Below, one piece after another: positions 1 through 5,923 of a DNA stretch of 6,812 bases. The notes under the pieces are model-generated. The model was not told the DNA's origin. It saw nothing but the letters and a program-made list of their open reading frames with translations, and ran no database searches. The translations under genes and the position numbers were made by a program. Origin of the DNA: an uncultured Campylobacter sp. (GTDB lineage: Bacteria > Campylobacterota > Campylobacteria > Campylobacterales > Campylobacteraceae); the NCBI RefSeq assembly GCF_938030685.1, contig NZ_CALHHX010000151.1, forward strand, positions 1 to 6,812. Direction: 5' to 3'. Positions within the stretch are counted from its first letter, which is position 1; each line of letters begins with the position of its first letter.

Positions 1-36
1 TAGAATTTTGCAATTAAGCGCGAAATTTTAAATTTT

Positions 37-46
37 TATATAAGAT
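37..46 (+). promoter_or_regulatory. Candidate -10 promoter element for the aldo/keto reductase gene
   Basis: TATATAAGAT lies about 25 bases before the start codon and is preceded by T- and A-rich DNA with two AAATTT hexamers. This is the usual look of an epsilonproteobacterial sigma-70 promoter, in which a periodic A/T signal replaces a conserved -35 box. Transcription would begin near position 51, leaving a leader of about 20 bases that includes the AAGGAG ribosome binding site at 60-65. Prediction by eye only. Confidence 0.5.
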
Positions 47-70
47 GAATTTTTTAGCAAAGGAGCAAAA

Positions 71-925
71 ATGCAATATCTAACCTTAAACGACGGCAAC
101 AAGATGCCGATTTTGGGATTTGGCGTATTTCAGGTAGATCCGAAAGAGACGCAAAGATGCGTCGAAGATGCGATCTCGGTCGGCTACCGCAGCATCGATA
201 CCGCGCAGGCGTATTTTAATGAAGAAAGTGTGGGCGCAGCAATTAAGACGGCTCTTGCAGGCGGGCTAAAGCGCGAGGAGCTGTTTATCACTACTAAGCT
301 TTGGATTAACGACGCAGGTGAGGAGCGCGCACTAAAAGCCTTCGATGCGTCGATGAAAAAGCTAGGGCTTGATTATCTTGATCTCTATCTTATTCACCAG
401 CCATATGGCGACATTTATGGCTCATGGCGAGCGATGAAGCGTTTGCGCGATGAGGGCCTTGTTCGTTCTATCGGCGTTAGCAACTTCTACGCTGATCGGA
501 TCGTAGATCTGTGCGAAAACAGCGGCGTCATCCCTGCGGTAAATCAGCTCGAGTGTCATCCGTTTTATCAGCGTGAAGCGTTAAAACGCGTACTTGATGG
601 CTACGGCATAGCATTTGAATCATGGGCTAGTTTCGCCGAGGGTAAAAACGATATATTTAAAAACGCCGTATTAAGTGGCATCGGTGAAAAATATGGCAAA
701 AGCTCAGCTCAGGTTATTTTGCGCTGGTTAATTCAGCGCGGCATCGTCGTCATTCCAAAGAGTGTAAAAATAGAGCGAATGAAGCAAAATTTCGATATTT
801 TTGATTTTGCGCTTGCGCCTGATGATATGGCTGCTATCGCTGCGCTGGATACAGGCAAGACGCTATTTTTTGATCATAGAGACGCCGAGCGCGTAAAATG
901 GATAATCCATGCCTTTGATAAGTAA
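71..925 (+). CDS. Aldo/keto reductase (AKR superfamily, 2,5-diketo-D-gluconate reductase-like)
   Basis: This is a 284-residue cytosolic NADPH-dependent carbonyl reductase, a normal length for the single-domain (beta/alpha)8-barrel AKR family. The four catalytic residues are visible: Asp43 in SIDTAQAY, Tyr48, Lys76 in TTKLW and His109 in YLIHQ. IGVSNF (134-139) and NQLECHP (158-164) are family signatures, and IPKS followed by Arg236 (228-236) is the typical NADPH 2'-phosphate binding segment. Residues 184-191, SWASFAEG, replace the usual SPLGRG-type loop; similar versions occur in YvgN/DkgA-like bacterial enzymes. The start is supported by AAGGAG at 60-65, five bases before the ATG. The substrate cannot be read from the sequence; small aldehydes, methylglyoxal or keto sugars are family possibilities. 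It is followed by a 254-base gap and appears to be a single-gene unit without an obvious link to the Dsb/AssT genes. Confidence 0.95.
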   Translation: MQYLTLNDGNKMPILGFGVFQVDPKETQRCVEDAISVGYRSIDTAQAYFNEESVGAAIKTALAGGLKREELFITTKLWINDAGEERALKAFDASMKKLGLDYLDLYLIHQPYGDIYGSWRAMKRLRDEGLVRSIGVSNFYADRIVDLCENSGVIPAVNQLECHPFYQREALKRVLDGYGIAFESWASFAEGKNDIFKNAVLSGIGEKYGKSSAQVILRWLIQRGIVVIPKSVKIERMKQNFDIFDFALAPDDMAAIAALDTGKTLFFDHRDAERVKWIIHAFDK

Positions 926-943
926 AATTTATTGAATTAAAGC

Positions 944-983
944 GGATTGCATGCTTCAAAATTAAGCCGCGAGCGTGCAATCC
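944..983. repeat. Inverted repeat downstream of the aldo/keto reductase gene, possible terminator
   Basis: GGATTGCATGC (944-954) faces GCGTGCAATCC (973-983), with one mismatch that becomes a G-U pair in + strand RNA. Two more pairs (one A-T, one G-U) extend the RNA stem to about 13 bp around a 14-base loop. It begins 19 bases after the reductase stop codon, which suits a transcript-ending or 3'-stabilising hairpin. However, the following bases (TTGCTATT) are not a clean T-run, so intrinsic termination is uncertain. Confidence 0.45.
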
Positions 984-999
984 TTGCTATTAAATTTGA

Positions 1000-1056
1000 G
1001 CTTGAGCGAGATTGGAGATAGAGCTTGTAGCAATAAATTAGCCTGCTCGCTCAAGC
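1000..1056. repeat. Perfect 11-bp inverted repeat with a 35-base spacer
   Basis: GCTTGAGCGAG at 1000-1010 is matched exactly by CTCGCTCAAGC at 1046-1056. A 9-base direct repeat TAGCCTGCT lies at 1039-1047 and again at 1070-1078, the second copy running into a six-T tract at 1078-1083. No coding potential was seen across 926-1179. The repeats could be part of a longer structured 3' region, a small RNA or a remnant of a repeat element. No function can be assigned. Confidence 0.4.
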
Positions 1057-1144
1057 GGTGTTGATAGCGTAGCCTGCTTTTTTATATATTTTTCTGTGGG
1101 AAGCGTTGCTTTATTTGCTTTAATCTCAAATTTACCCTTTATTT

Positions 1145-1152
1145 TATACAAT
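1145..1152 (+). promoter_or_regulatory. Candidate -10 promoter element for the CPHC DsbA-like gene
   Basis: TATACAAT lies 27 bases before the start codon and follows a T-rich stretch (CCCTTTATTTTATAC), as expected for a Campylobacter sigma-70 promoter. Transcription would begin at about 1158-1160, just ahead of the AAAGGA ribosome binding site at 1169-1174. This supports separate transcription of the gene from the upstream reductase. Prediction by eye only. Confidence 0.5.
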
Positions 1153-1179
1153 CTTTAAAATTTACCGCAAAGGAATTTT

Positions 1180-1830
1180 ATGAAAATCGCTAAATTTTTA
1201 AGAATTTTAGCCGCCGTTTGCTTGCTCGGCTCGGGTGCAAACGCGCTAGAGGAGGGCGTTAATTATCAAGTGCTACAAAAGCCGCTAAACGTGCCGAAAA
1301 ACAGCGTCGTTAAAATTTTTAACTACGAGTGCCCGCACTGCTATACGTTCGACAGGACGGTCACACCGCAGTTGATGAAAAAGCTTGAGGGGGCGGAGTT
1401 TTTGCCGTGGCACTTAAAGACCAAAGGCGTATTCGGACAGACCGCGAGCGGTATATTCGCAGCGCTTATCGTGCTTGATGAAAAGGACGACGTGAGCCTG
1501 CTAAGCGACGAGTCAAAATTTAAAAAGGCGAAATTTGCGATTTACAAAGCGATCCACGACAAAAAGGATGATTTTGGCGGTGGCAGTGATAAACAAAGGT
1601 TCATCAAAACCGCGCTAGATGCCGCCGGCGTGAGCATGAGCGAATATGAAGCGGCGCTTGCCAGCAAAAAGGCGCAGGCTCTGCTCGCGCAATGGGACGC
1701 GGGCTACGAAGTCGCAGTGATTTCGGGCGTGCCGGCATTTGTCGTCAGCGGCAAGTATCTCTTAAACACGGCTTCGTTCGGCTCCGTCGATGAAATGGTC
1801 GCTGCGGTAAAGGAACTGCTGGCGAAATAG
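1180..1830 (+). CDS. Periplasmic thiol:disulfide oxidoreductase, DsbA/DsbL family, CPHC active site
   Basis: This is a 216-residue secreted oxidant that would introduce disulfides into exported proteins. A signal peptide occupies residues 1-22 (basic start, hydrophobic core, cleavage after ANA). The mature thioredoxin fold has the redox motif CPHC at Cys51-Cys54, the E. coli DsbA dipeptide, and the cis-proline loop GVPAF at 183-187 (Pro185). An inserted helical domain spans about residues 70-170. It is clearly paralogous to the DsbL at 5162-5818, sharing the blocks LQKPL, TVTP, HLKTKG, FKKAKFA, LDAAG, GVPAFVV and GKYL; identity is roughly half by eye. It differs in the active site (CPHC rather than CPFC) and in lacking the RWSDGKD segment that DsbL has near 133-139. 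The start is supported by AAAGGA five bases upstream. It may serve as the more general oxidant or act on a different client. No DsbB-like partner lies next to it; the nearest is DsbI. Confidence 0.93.
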   Translation: MKIAKFLRILAAVCLLGSGANALEEGVNYQVLQKPLNVPKNSVVKIFNYECPHCYTFDRTVTPQLMKKLEGAEFLPWHLKTKGVFGQTASGIFAALIVLDEKDDVSLLSDESKFKKAKFAIYKAIHDKKDDFGGGSDKQRFIKTALDAAGVSMSEYEAALASKKAQALLAQWDAGYEVAVISGVPAFVVSGKYLLNTASFGSVDEMVAAVKELLAK

Positions 1831-1842
1831 GTTTTGCCGCGC

Positions 1843-1860
1843 CAAAGCAAGCTTTGTTTT
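1843..1860 (+). terminator. Small hairpin plus T-run after the DsbA-like gene
   Basis: CAAAG (1843-1847), loop CAAG, then CTTTG (1852-1856) followed by TTTT (1857-1860), 13 bases after the stop codon. The stem is only five pairs and A/T-rich, so this is at best a weak rho-independent terminator. The larger dyad further downstream may do most of the work. Confidence 0.35.
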
Positions 1861-2037
1861 ACGCGCTGCATTAAATTTAGCCACAGCGGCAGGGTTCTAG
1901 CAAATTTTATCGCTAGCCGCGCGGAACAATAACGATTAAATTTTACGTTTTCAAAGCGCGGGTTTCGGCGGGTAAGGTTTGAGCCAAAATTTAAAAATTT
2001 GACTTTAAATTTAAATGTAAAATTTCAAGGCGAAGTA

Positions 2038-2140
2038 TCGCGAGATGGATTTAAGGGTTGCGACGTAAAAATTTAGCGTGGGCTGGACAAGGTAGTCCGC
2101 CGAGCTAAATTTTTACTAGCTCCGTTAAAGACGCTCGCGA
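2038..2140. terminator. Large nested dyad, probable bidirectional terminator between convergent genes
   Basis: The core is a perfect 13-bp inverted repeat, GTAAAAATTTAGC (2065-2077) with GCTAAATTTTTAC (2104-2116). Inside it is a G/C-rich hairpin, GGAC (2085-2088) with GTCC (2095-2098), extended by GG/CC pairs around a bulge. Outside it, TTTAA (2050-2054) pairs with TTAAA (2125-2129), and TCGCGAG (2038-2044) pairs exactly with CTCGCGA (2134-2140). Read on either strand, the G/C-rich inner stem is followed by TAAATTTTTAC, so it could end transcription of both the rightward DsbA-like gene and the leftward kinase-regulator operon. The additional outer arms exceed what a terminator needs. Confidence 0.55.
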
Positions 2141-2154
2141 GGCAAGCCGCAAAG

Positions 2155-2838
2155 TTAAATTTGATCGCCGCTTAGCAGTATATATCCACTTTCACTGATA
2201 TTTTTAAATTTAACCCCCAGCTCCCGCTTCAGCCTCAGTACGACGTTTTGTATCGCGCCCTTGCTCGTCTGCTCGCCCTCGTAGACGAACTCCTCGATCA
2301 TCTCGTAGCTCACGAGCTTGTTTAGATTATACGCAAAGAGCCAAAAGAGCTTGTTTTGCAAAAACGATAGATAAATTTCCTCGCCGTTTTTGTAGATCTT
2401 TTCTTTGGCGAGATTTATGCTAGTTTGCGGGCCCAGTCGCACGAGCTTTTCGTCCTTTTCGTAGGTTAGAACTAGCAGGCGGCAGAGCGCGGCGATATCG
2501 ACGGGCTTTTTTAGAAACGATGCCGCGCCGTGCTCGATGCTTTTGATGAGGTTGTCGTCGGTGTCGTAGGAGGTAAAGACGATAAATTTTTGCGCGGGTT
2601 TGACGCGTATCATCTCCTTCATCATCTCAAAGCCGTTCATCGCGGGCATGTGGATGTCGGTGATGACGATGGCGGGAGCTAGCTTTTTAAAACGCTCCAG
2701 CCCCTCTAGCCCGTCGCCTGCGCCCCAGACGCTTAGGCAGTATGGTTTTAGCCCGCCTATTAGCAGCTCCCTTGCGATCTCGTCGTCCTCGACGATGAGG
2801 ACGCTCAGGTCTTTAAGTAGCTTTAAATGCTCTTGCAT
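2155..2838 (-). CDS. OmpR/PhoB-type response regulator
   Basis: This 227-residue cytosolic transcription factor is the probable partner of the kinase encoded just upstream. The receiver domain covers about residues 10-125, with the acidic pocket Glu17-Asp18-Asp19 in VEDDE, the phospho-acceptor Asp61 in TDIHMPAMNG, the switch Thr89 in FTS and Lys111 in the KKP motif. The C-terminal part, about 137-223, looks like a winged-helix DNA-binding domain: a LSFLQNKLFWLF helix, a NVVLRLKREL recognition-type helix and a closing SGYILL hairpin like the GYxL ending of OmpR proteins. Its start codon is one base after the kinase stop, and its AAAGGAG ribosome binding site lies inside the last kinase codons, so translation is probably coupled. 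Its targets cannot be read directly; palindromes beside the kinase and assT promoters are candidates. The name of the system is not recognised. Confidence 0.92.
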   Translation of the reverse strand: MQEHLKLLKDLSVLIVEDDEIARELLIGGLKPYCLSVWGAGDGLEGLERFKKLAPAIVITDIHMPAMNGFEMMKEMIRVKPAQKFIVFTSYDTDDNLIKSIEHGAASFLKKPVDIAALCRLLVLTYEKDEKLVRLGPQTSINLAKEKIYKNGEEIYLSFLQNKLFWLFAYNLNKLVSYEMIEEFVYEGEQTSKGAIQNVVLRLKRELGVKFKNISESGYILLSGDQI

Positions 2839-2839
2839 C

Positions 2840-4489
2840 TCACTCCTTTAAATTTATCTCAAAGCCGAGCTCAAACGTCGTCGGATCACCCGCGCTTAGC
2901 AGTCTGATGTCGCCTGAAAGCTTTTCGTTTGCTAGCTTTTTGCCAAAATACAGCCCGATGCCGCTTCCTTGCTTTTTGGTGGTTTTTGGCTGGGTTAAAA
3001 TTTTATCCCGAAGCTCCTTGCTCACACCGCTACCGTAGTCCGTGACGGCTATTTTGCACGTGCCGTTTTCAAATTTGACATCGATAAAAACTTGCCGCTT
3101 GGCGATTTCGTCTTTGTATCGCTCCACGACCGCGTCCTTGGCGTTGTGAATGAGGATGAGTAAAATTTGCTGCACGATGCCCATTCGCTGCGTAGCCTCT
3201 TCGTCTTTAAACTCGCGCAAACTCACCGCGACGTTTGCCTTGCTAAGCTCGGTGTGCATGAGCTTTAGTAGGTCTTTGATGCAGCGCTGCACGCTAAATT
3301 TTTGCGGAGCGTCGCTGCTTTTATAAAAATTTCTAAAAATTTCGATCGTATCGCTTAAAAGCATGGTCGCAGCCTGCCCCTTTTGCAGCATACTCTCTAG
3401 CGTAGCGGCGTCTAGCTTGCCGTCTTTTTGCAGCATGAGTAGGCTTGAGATCATCAAATTTAGCGAATTAACCGGCTGAATAAACTGATGATTTATGCCG
3501 CTGATTAGCTCGCCCGCCTCGCTCATACGGGCTTTGTGCTTGAGCAGGGCTTCGTAGTCGTCTTGCAGATTTTTGATTTTTGAGTACATAAAGTTATGGA
3601 GGAAATTTGCCACCAGTGCTAGCGCCGCGAATGCAAAAAGCAAGATGAGGGCGTTTTTTAGCGCGGAGTTAAGCAGCGCGGCAAGCTCCTTTTCGTTATC
3701 GGTGCCTGCGCCTATAAACCAGTTTAGCGTGGGGATCTCGGCGACGGAGATGAAATTTGAGCCGATATTTAGGCTCGTGATATCCTCGCCCCGCAGGAAA
3801 ATCTCTTTAAATTTATCCTCGATCTGCTTTTTTAGCGCCGCATCCTTCATCGGCGTTAAAATTTCGCCGCCGTGCGTAACGATGAAGGCGTAAGAATCTG
3901 GCGCTAGCTTAAACTTTTCCATATTTTTTAGTATATTTTGCAGCTTCACTACGCCGCAAAGTACCCCCGCAAACGAACTGCCGTCCAGCACGGGCACGCA
4001 TAAATTTAGCGTCGGCTCGCCCAAAATTTTATGGTGCTGCATAAAATTTACCGTGGGCGCTAGCGTGTTTTTGGTCTCCTCAAACCACACAAGTCCCGTG
4101 CGCAGGCTCTTTGGCATAGCTTCGTTCTCGCCTAGCCCCTTGCCGTCTACGAAAATTTCTCCGTCCTCGCGTAAAAACTGCAAGGCGTCAAATTCTGCGG
4201 AGTTTTCTTTAAAAAGCCGTATGAAGCCGCCGAGCTTTTCGTCGTCTCGTATCGCGCCTGCGTTTTGCATAAATTTAGCCGCGCGCACCAGCGAGTGCAG
4301 CCGCTCGTCCAGCCAAAACGAGAAATTTCCGACCATATTTTCGCTCGCGGCGATCTTGTTTTTATCCGCGAGCGCCGTGATCTGCGCCTTGGCGTCCTCG
4401 TAGTTTTTCACGCCCAAAAGCACCACGAAAAGGCTCGCGAAAATGATGATGAAGTAAATTTTAAAATTATGCTCGCGTAAGGCTCTCAT
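2840..4489 (-). CDS. Membrane sensor histidine kinase with periplasmic Cache-like sensor domain
   Basis: This 549-residue inner-membrane kinase is the first gene of a two-gene unit with the response regulator. Transmembrane segment 1 spans about 10-27, and segment 2 about 277-297. The 250 residues between them resemble a double Cache sensor (stretches such as WFEETKNTLAPTVNF, LNLCVPVLDG and FAGVLCGVVKL), the kind that binds small periplasmic ligands. No HAMP domain is obvious; a helix at about 303-325 leads into the H box GELISGINHQFIQP with His334. The ATPase domain has an N box at IHNAKDA (Asn449), a G1 box DYGSGV (484-489) and a G2 box GSGIGL (508-513). No ribosome binding site precedes the ATG, and TATACT ends only six bases before it, so the mRNA may be leaderless. 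The signal is unknown; an aryl sulfate, a phenol or an organic acid is possible given the neighbouring assT and dsb genes, but this is inference. Confidence 0.92.
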   Translation of the reverse strand: MRALREHNFKIYFIIIFASLFVVLLGVKNYEDAKAQITALADKNKIAASENMVGNFSFWLDERLHSLVRAAKFMQNAGAIRDDEKLGGFIRLFKENSAEFDALQFLREDGEIFVDGKGLGENEAMPKSLRTGLVWFEETKNTLAPTVNFMQHHKILGEPTLNLCVPVLDGSSFAGVLCGVVKLQNILKNMEKFKLAPDSYAFIVTHGGEILTPMKDAALKKQIEDKFKEIFLRGEDITSLNIGSNFISVAEIPTLNWFIGAGTDNEKELAALLNSALKNALILLFAFAALALVANFLHNFMYSKIKNLQDDYEALLKHKARMSEAGELISGINHQFIQPVNSLNLMISSLLMLQKDGKLDAATLESMLQKGQAATMLLSDTIEIFRNFYKSSDAPQKFSVQRCIKDLLKLMHTELSKANVAVSLREFKDEEATQRMGIVQQILLILIHNAKDAVVERYKDEIAKRQVFIDVKFENGTCKIAVTDYGSGVSKELRDKILTQPKTTKKQGSGIGLYFGKKLANEKLSGDIRLLSAGDPTTFELGFEINLKE

Positions 4490-4495
4490 GCGGCG

Positions 4496-4504
4496 AGTAT
4501 AGCA
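4496..4504 (-). promoter_or_regulatory. Extended -10 promoter for the histidine kinase, possibly giving a leaderless transcript
   Basis: On the - strand TGCTATACT (4504 down to 4496) matches an extended -10 box (TGnTATAAT-like). Only six bases, CGCCGC, separate it from the kinase ATG, and none of them resemble a Shine-Dalgarno sequence. Transcription would therefore begin at or next to the start codon. The adjacent palindrome at 4505-4530 covers the -35 area. Alternatively, the kinase is transcribed by read-through from dsbL-dsbI, and this box is fortuitous. Confidence 0.45.
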
Positions 4505-4530
4505 AAATCGGTCTAAATTTAGACCGATTT
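4505..4530. terminator. Perfect 26-bp palindrome between dsbI and the kinase gene: terminator and/or operator
   Basis: AAATCGGTCTAAA (4505-4517) is followed directly by its exact complement TTTAGACCGATTT (4518-4530). As - strand RNA it forms an 11-bp stem with an AAUU loop followed by UUUU, a plausible rho-independent terminator for dsbL-dsbI whose left arm begins inside the dsbI stop codon. As DNA it covers the -35 region of the candidate kinase promoter, a typical place for an operator. The 39-base gap between the genes is almost entirely this palindrome, so both roles are possible. Confidence 0.65.
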
Positions 4531-5152
4531 AAGCTTTTGCAAAAGTTAAAATTTTGCAAATAAACATCGCGGCGAGCACGACGAAGCAGACGCCAAAGCC
4601 GATGAGCGTGCAGTCGGCCATCGACATAAATTTGCTTGAGGGAATCAGATACCAGCCGTCCTGATAAAGGTCCACTAGATATTTTTGAAAGCCGCTTAGC
4701 GTGACGCCCTCGGGTACTAGCGGATTATCGTAGCCGCAGTCGCCCGTAGGTAAAAACCAATCAGGCGCCCACCGCTCAAGCGGCAAGCCGAACGGATAGT
4801 GCGGCTCGGTCGAGCAGCCCTGCACGCCGAACGGATCGTCTCCGTGCACGGCGTCGTGGATCTTGGCTAGCTTTACGCTGTACATTATGCCCTGGATCGC
4901 GCCCCAAAAGGCTAGCAGGTAGCCGACCGCCGCAAGGAGCAAATTTTTAGGATTTATGATCGCGATGAGGCCTCCTAGCGCCATGCACAAAAAGGCAAAG
5001 CGGATATAGACGCACTGCTCGCAAGGCGGCATATAGACGTAGTTTTGAAACAGCGAGTGCGCGAGGATAACAAGCCCCACGCTCACTACTATGAGGATCG
5101 CCCACGGCAGGCGGCTATCTGCGAATTTCGCTATTTTTTCCGCAAATTTCAT
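4529..5152 (-). CDS. dsbI: Protein-disulfide oxidoreductase DsbI (DsbB family)
   Basis: This 207-residue inner-membrane protein re-oxidises periplasmic DsbL and hands the electrons to quinone. Four transmembrane segments are visible at about 17-34, 48-66, 70-92 and 180-203. The first periplasmic loop carries the redox pair Cys44-Cys47 in the motif PPCEQCVYIR. The second, long loop (about 93-178) carries Cys113 in GVQGCST and Cys139 in PTGDCGYD, the second pair of the DsbB mechanism. The motifs CEQCVYIR, INPKN, GVQGCST, PTGDCGYD and DGWYLIP are, from memory, characteristic of uropathogenic E. coli DsbI rather than of classical DsbB, which has a shorter second loop. The gene begins nine bases after the dsbL stop, with only a weak ribosome binding site (GCGAGC), so it is probably translated by coupling to dsbL. 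In C. jejuni the equivalent gene beside astA is called dsbB. Confidence 0.94.
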   Translation of the reverse strand: MKFAEKIAKFADSRLPWAILIVVSVGLVILAHSLFQNYVYMPPCEQCVYIRFAFLCMALGGLIAIINPKNLLLAAVGYLLAFWGAIQGIMYSVKLAKIHDAVHGDDPFGVQGCSTEPHYPFGLPLERWAPDWFLPTGDCGYDNPLVPEGVTLSGFQKYLVDLYQDGWYLIPSSKFMSMADCTLIGFGVCFVVLAAMFICKILTFAKA

Positions 5153-5161
5153 GCTCGCGCC

Positions 5162-5818
5162 CTATTTTTTGAGTAGCTCTTCGATTAGCTGCGCCATGCC
5201 GTCTAGGGAGGTGATGGACTTCGTCATGATGAGGTATTTGCCGTTTACGACGAACGCCGGCACGCCTTGGATCTTGGCTACGTCGTAGCTCTCGTCCCAT
5301 TTTTTAAGCAGTTCGGCGACCTTTGGGTCCTCTAGCTTTTCTTGATAGTCCGCCTCGCTAATGCCCGCCGCATCAAGCCCCGTTTTTAAAAACGCAGCCT
5401 CGTCCTTACCATCGCTCCAGCGCTGCTTTTGATCGTGATAGGCTTTGTAGTAGGCAAATTTAGCCTTTTTAAACAGCGAGTTTTCATCTAGCAGGCTCAC
5501 GCCCTTTTCCTCGTCCATCACGGCTAAAACGGCAAAAATTTTACTCGCCGCCTCGCCGTATTCGCCCTTGGTTTTTAGATGAAACGGTACGTATTTTAGC
5601 CCCGCGACCTTTTCTACGACCTTCGGCGTGACGGTTTTGTCGTATTTGTAGCAAAACGGGCATGCGTAGCTAAAGACCTTAACTAGCGTGTTTTGCTCCA
5701 CGGATAGCGGCTTTTGCAGCTTTACGTAGTCCTCGCCCTCGGTAAATGCGGCCGCGCTAAGGGCGCCGAATATCGCAACGGCTAGAAAGCCTTTGCTAAA
5801 TTTAGAAAGTAGGTTCAT
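5162..5818 (-). CDS. dsbL: Thiol:disulfide interchange protein DsbL (AssT-associated DsbA homologue)
   Basis: This 218-residue periplasmic oxidase is the first gene of the dsbL-dsbI operon. A signal peptide covers residues 1-24 (cleavage after SAAA, mature start FTEGEDY). The active site is CPFC at Cys53-Cys56 inside FSYACPFCYKYDK, and the cis-proline loop is GVPAF with Pro187. The Phe in CPFC, together with KTKGEYG, FKKAKFA, RWSDGKD, FLKTGLDAAG and VNGKYLI, matches DsbL of uropathogenic E. coli as recalled, a very oxidising DsbA relative dedicated to the sulfotransferase AssT. The divergently placed assT supports the same pairing here. The ATG has a good AAGGAG (5825-5830 on the - strand) six bases upstream. 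The CPHC protein at 1180-1830 is a paralogue. In C. jejuni this position is annotated as a DsbA protein near astA. Confidence 0.94.
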   Translation of the reverse strand: MNLLSKFSKGFLAVAIFGALSAAAFTEGEDYVKLQKPLSVEQNTLVKVFSYACPFCYKYDKTVTPKVVEKVAGLKYVPFHLKTKGEYGEAASKIFAVLAVMDEEKGVSLLDENSLFKKAKFAYYKAYHDQKQRWSDGKDEAAFLKTGLDAAGISEADYQEKLEDPKVAELLKKWDESYDVAKIQGVPAFVVNGKYLIMTKSITSLDGMAQLIEELLKK

Positions 5819-5851
5819 GGAGTGCTCCTTAAAATGATTTCGTTTGGGTTA

Positions 5852-5859
5852 ATTTTATA
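5852..5859 (-). promoter_or_regulatory. Candidate -10 promoter element for dsbL-dsbI
   Basis: On the - strand TATAAAAT (5859 down to 5852) lies 33 bases before the dsbL start codon. Transcription would start around 5845, giving a leader of roughly 25 bases that contains AAGGAG. The DNA further upstream on this strand includes a G+C-rich stretch (5861-5877), so the usual T-rich upstream signal is weak. Prediction by eye only. Confidence 0.45.
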
Positions 5860-5923
5860 TCCTCTCGCCGCCGCAGAACTCACGCTAAGATAAATTTTAG
5901 ATTAAATTTATAAAATTTCGACT

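Larger units (their letters stand above)
1831..2154. other. Convergent intergenic region, 324 bases, no gene seen
   Basis: This gap separates the 3' ends of the DsbA-like gene (+) and the response regulator gene (-). No convincing reading frame was seen. It holds a small hairpin followed by T residues just after the DsbA-like stop, a mixed stretch with a CTAGC/GCTAG pair near 1898-1916, a very A/T-rich run at about 1985-2025 made largely of AAATTT units, and a large nested dyad at 2038-2140. The last two are unusual enough to suggest more than a plain spacer. Confidence 0.6.

Noticed and set aside
71..925. Aldo/keto reductase as a member of the sulfotransferase/Dsb system
   Set aside because: It is separated by a 254-base gap with its own promoter-like sequences on both sides, is cytosolic, and has no known mechanistic tie to AssT or Dsb proteins.
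1831..2154. CRISPR or insertion-sequence remnant in the convergent gap
   Set aside because: No regularly spaced direct repeats, no transposase fragment and no target-site duplication were seen; only nested inverted repeats.
2600..2851. 83-codon + strand open frame opposite the response regulator
   Set aside because: It overlaps the conserved receiver domain of the - strand gene and is Ser/Pro-rich without family features.
3573..4480. Several + strand open frames of 71-116 codons opposite the kinase gene
   Set aside because: They are low-complexity Ser/Ala-rich antisense shadows of a clear histidine kinase with conserved boxes.
5091..5300. Short open frames on both strands across the dsbL-dsbI junction
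   Set aside because: They overlap the two Dsb genes in other frames; the Dsb proteins are supported by active-site motifs and membrane topology.
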